From positions 11,697 through 75,696 of the forward strand of contig JBPCNX010000082.1 of NCBI GenBank assembly GCA_051000815.1: DNA of 64,000 bases, in the 5' to 3' direction. A program made the translations under genes and the position numbers. This document shows, one piece after another, positions 62,612-64,000 of the stretch (within the stretch, counting starts at the first letter, position 1; each line of letters begins with the position of its first letter). The stretch is from PSRF01 sp051000815 (GTDB lineage: Bacteria; Acidobacteriota; Blastocatellia; Pyrinomonadales; Pyrinomonadaceae). The notes below the pieces were generated by a model that saw only the letters and a list, made by a program, of their open reading frames with translations, had not been told where the DNA came from and searched no databases.

Positions 62612-63478
62612 TCAAATCGCGCGGTTGATCGTGTCCGCGATTCGCGTCGCTTCTGTTGCCGCCTTGACGTCGTGGGTGCGAACAATGTGCGCGCCTTTCA
62701 AGACTGCGGCAGTGATGGTGGCAAGGGTGCCGTGCAGGCGTTCCTCAACGGGAACCGCATTGCCATCCTCGTCCGCAAGGACGCGGCCGATGAAAGACTT
62801 TCTCGAAGTTCCGATAAGCAATGGGAAGTCGGGGAAAGCCGCTATTAGCTGATCGAGTTTAGCGATTAGTTCGATGTTCTGATACTGGCTCTTGCCAAAA
62901 CCTATTCCCGGATCGATGACGATTGATTCACGTTGGACTCCGCGTTTTTCAGCCATCGCAATGCTGCTTCGCAAACTACTTGTCACTTCTTCGATGATGT
63001 TTGCAACTGGAGGGAGCCGGTGCATGGTAACGGGAGTGCCTCTTGAGTGCATCAGGATCAATCCCGCTCCCGCCCTCGCCGCTTCGTCCGCGATGTGAAA
63101 GTCAAAACGCAGCGCGGAGATGTCATTAACAATTGCTGCCCCCGCGTCGAGCGCGGCTCGTGCAACAAGGGCTTTCGACGTGTCAACGGAGATTGGAGCA
63201 GTCGTTCGTTTTGCAAGTTCCCGGATTACCGGCACGACGCGTTCGAGTTCTTCCTCAGGCGAAACAACAACGGCCCCAGGACGAGTAGACTCGCCGCCGA
63301 CATCAATGATGTCAGCACCTTGAGTGATCATTTGCTCGGCATGTTTGAGTGCGCTGTCGAGGGAAGAGAACTGAGAGCCATCACTGAAACTGTCGGGGGT
63401 GACGTTGAGGATGCCCATGACAAGTGTGCGCTCGCCGATGGGCAAAGCGCGACCTCTGATCTGCCATTCACGAGTCAT
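62612..63478 (-). CDS. folP: dihydropteroate synthase
   Basis: 288 residues. GILNVTPDSFSDG and IIDVGGESTRPGA are the two PROSITE-type pterin-binding motifs. VNDISAL, LMHSRGTP, IDPGIGFGKS and LIGTSRKSFIG complete the TIM barrel. It joins p-aminobenzoate to the pterin pyrophosphate in folate synthesis. The start is the ATG at 63478; the frame continues upstream into the GGGGAAC repeat, giving a meaningless FPCSPVPLFPCSLFP extension. Confidence 0.95.
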   Translation of the reverse strand: MTREWQIRGRALPIGERTLVMGILNVTPDSFSDGSQFSSLDSALKHAEQMITQGADIIDVGGESTRPGAVVVSPEEELERVVPVIRELAKRTTAPISVDTSKALVARAALDAGAAIVNDISALRFDFHIADEAARAGAGLILMHSRGTPVTMHRLPPVANIIEEVTSSLRSSIAMAEKRGVQRESIVIDPGIGFGKSQYQNIELIAKLDQLIAAFPDFPLLIGTSRKSFIGRVLADEDGNAVPVEERLHGTLATITAAVLKGAHIVRTHDVKAATEATRIADTINRAI

Positions 63479-63485
63479 GAGGCGA

Positions 63486-63537
63486 TGATAGGGGAATAGG
63501 GAACAGGGGAATAGGGGAACGGGGGAACAGGGGAACA
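63486..63537. repeat. GGGGAAYA octamer repeats upstream of folP
   Basis: A single arm of 7-8 nt units: AGGGGAAT, AGGGAAC, AGGGGAAT, AGGGGAAC, GGGGGAAC, AGGGGAAC. It lies just upstream of folP. No complementary arm is seen in the window. Confidence 0.7.
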
Positions 63538-63639
63538 TTGGAAAGTCGGCGGAACCGATTTTCCATTTGTCATTTCTCAGTTTTCATATGCCATTTGACT
63601 TGGGAGTCCCCCGTTACAAATAACGCCGTTCTGAATAGT

Positions 63640-63875
63640 GAATTCAAGTTTGAAGTGCAGCACACGAAGCGCAATGAGCAATTACAGTACGGGAGCGGTA
63701 GCGACCGCACTCCCCGCACACTAAGAACAAGAAGCAATAAACCGGAGTCAGTGACCGAGGGGTATTGGTGCATCATTTCATGAATGATTCTGTTACTTGA
63801 GTGCGGTTGCTACCGCTCCCGTACCGTAATTGCTCGTTGCAATGCTTTGCTGCACTTCCTGGTTGAATCTGCGAA
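63640..63875. repeat. large palindrome with GGAGCGGTAGCGACCG core (copy 2)
   Basis: The inner left arm (63670-63711) pairs with 63800-63840 with about three mismatches over 42 nt. Pairing extends outward to roughly 63640 and 63875 (GAAGTGCAGCA with TGCTGCACTTC). The inner core GGGAGCGGTAGCGACCG matches copy 1 at 50029-50170. The spacer is about 88 nt. Confidence 0.8.
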
Positions 63876-63916
63876 TGGTGGATTCAACTTGAAGTGCAAC
63901 TTTGAAGTTAGTGGTT

Positions 63917-63965
63917 AAGAGCAAGCTGCAGTAGCGTAAGCGTGCTTTTCCAACCACCAAGTCAA
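63917..63965. repeat. REP-like hairpin at the window edge
   Basis: GTGGTTAAGAGCAAGCTGC and GCGTGCTTTTCCAACCAC form an imperfect hairpin with a short loop (AGTAGCGTAA). It adjoins the large palindrome, giving a composite repeat of about 320 nt to the right edge. Confidence 0.6.
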
Positions 63966-64000
63966 AGAAGCACACAAATGAACTATAAGCAGCTTGCCCG

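Noticed and set aside
63479..63538. N-terminal extension of FolP
   Set aside because: The extra 20 codons are translation of the GGGGAAC repeat and give a Pro/Phe/Cys string unlike any FolP. The ATG at 63478 starts the conserved sequence.
63979..64000. Start of a new gene at the right edge (ATG AAC TAT AAG...)
   Set aside because: Only seven codons are present, with no ribosome-binding site and directly after a repeat hairpin. It cannot be supported.

Overview
The window looks like a chromosomal segment of a Gram-negative soil bacterium with about 55% GC. An LptE-like lipoprotein points to an outer membrane with LPS. BshA (bacillithiol), a deoxyhypusine-synthase-like enzyme, SelB, many secreted proteins without assigned function and abundant hairpin-forming intergenic repeats all fit Acidobacteriota, perhaps class Blastocatellia. 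That placement is inferred from gene content; there is no rRNA gene to confirm it. I see no rRNA, tRNA, CRISPR array, prophage or intact insertion sequence.

Layout. 1-5 kb: the 3' end of one gene, two tandem paralogous exported helical proteins and a NifU/Nfu-type Fe-S protein. 5-9 kb: a candidate small RNA, bshA, selB and two small membrane proteins. 9-18 kb: a GH5 mannanase-like hydrolase, a GT39-type membrane glycosyltransferase, a radical SAM protein, an HXXEE membrane protein, and an amino-acid permease translationally coupled to an aminotransferase. 18-21 kb: a minus-strand run of thioesterase, hemB, SCO1-like protein and two unknowns. 21-28.5 kb: a small exported protein, a large M14 metallopeptidase, a broken Asp/Asn-rich gene and two membrane proteins sharing one domain. 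28.9-33 kb: MOSC protein, YdeP-type molybdenum oxidoreductase, free-methionine-sulfoxide reductase and pirin, probably one stress operon. 33-37 kb: a tiny secreted proline-rich peptide divergent from a TPR/Fis-type regulator, a candidate structured RNA with its own terminator, a PATAN (DUF4388) protein and a PilZ protein. 37-48 kb: an 8.85 kb cyclic-glucan-synthase gene and a divergent diguanylate cyclase. 48-53.5 kb: MFS transporter, nth, a zinc peptidase coupled to an ATP-grasp ligase, and an NlpC/P60 hydrolase. 53.6-59.7 kb: an eight-gene minus-strand run, phoH-ybeY-corC followed by a Cys-rich CWC protein, a secreted protein, a deoxyhypusine-synthase-like enzyme, a YkgJ-type protein and an LSm-like protein. 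60-64 kb: rpsT with a consensus promoter, an unknown gene, folP-lptE-holA, and a large palindrome at the edge.

Four themes deserve attention. (1) Many intergenic gaps hold long imperfect hairpins whose arms are degenerate 7-8 nt repeats with a different core at each locus; a second class of longer palindromes shares the core GGAGCGGTAGCGACCG. (2) The secreted-peptide/TPR-regulator pair (33.2-35.1 kb) has the layout of a peptide-sensing circuit, with repeated GCAAG-type sites in the shared promoter region. (3) A diguanylate cyclase, a glucan synthase and a PilZ protein lie together and may form one c-di-GMP-controlled polysaccharide module. (4) Two compact loci (5114-5193 and about 35115-35277) have the features of independent structured RNAs.
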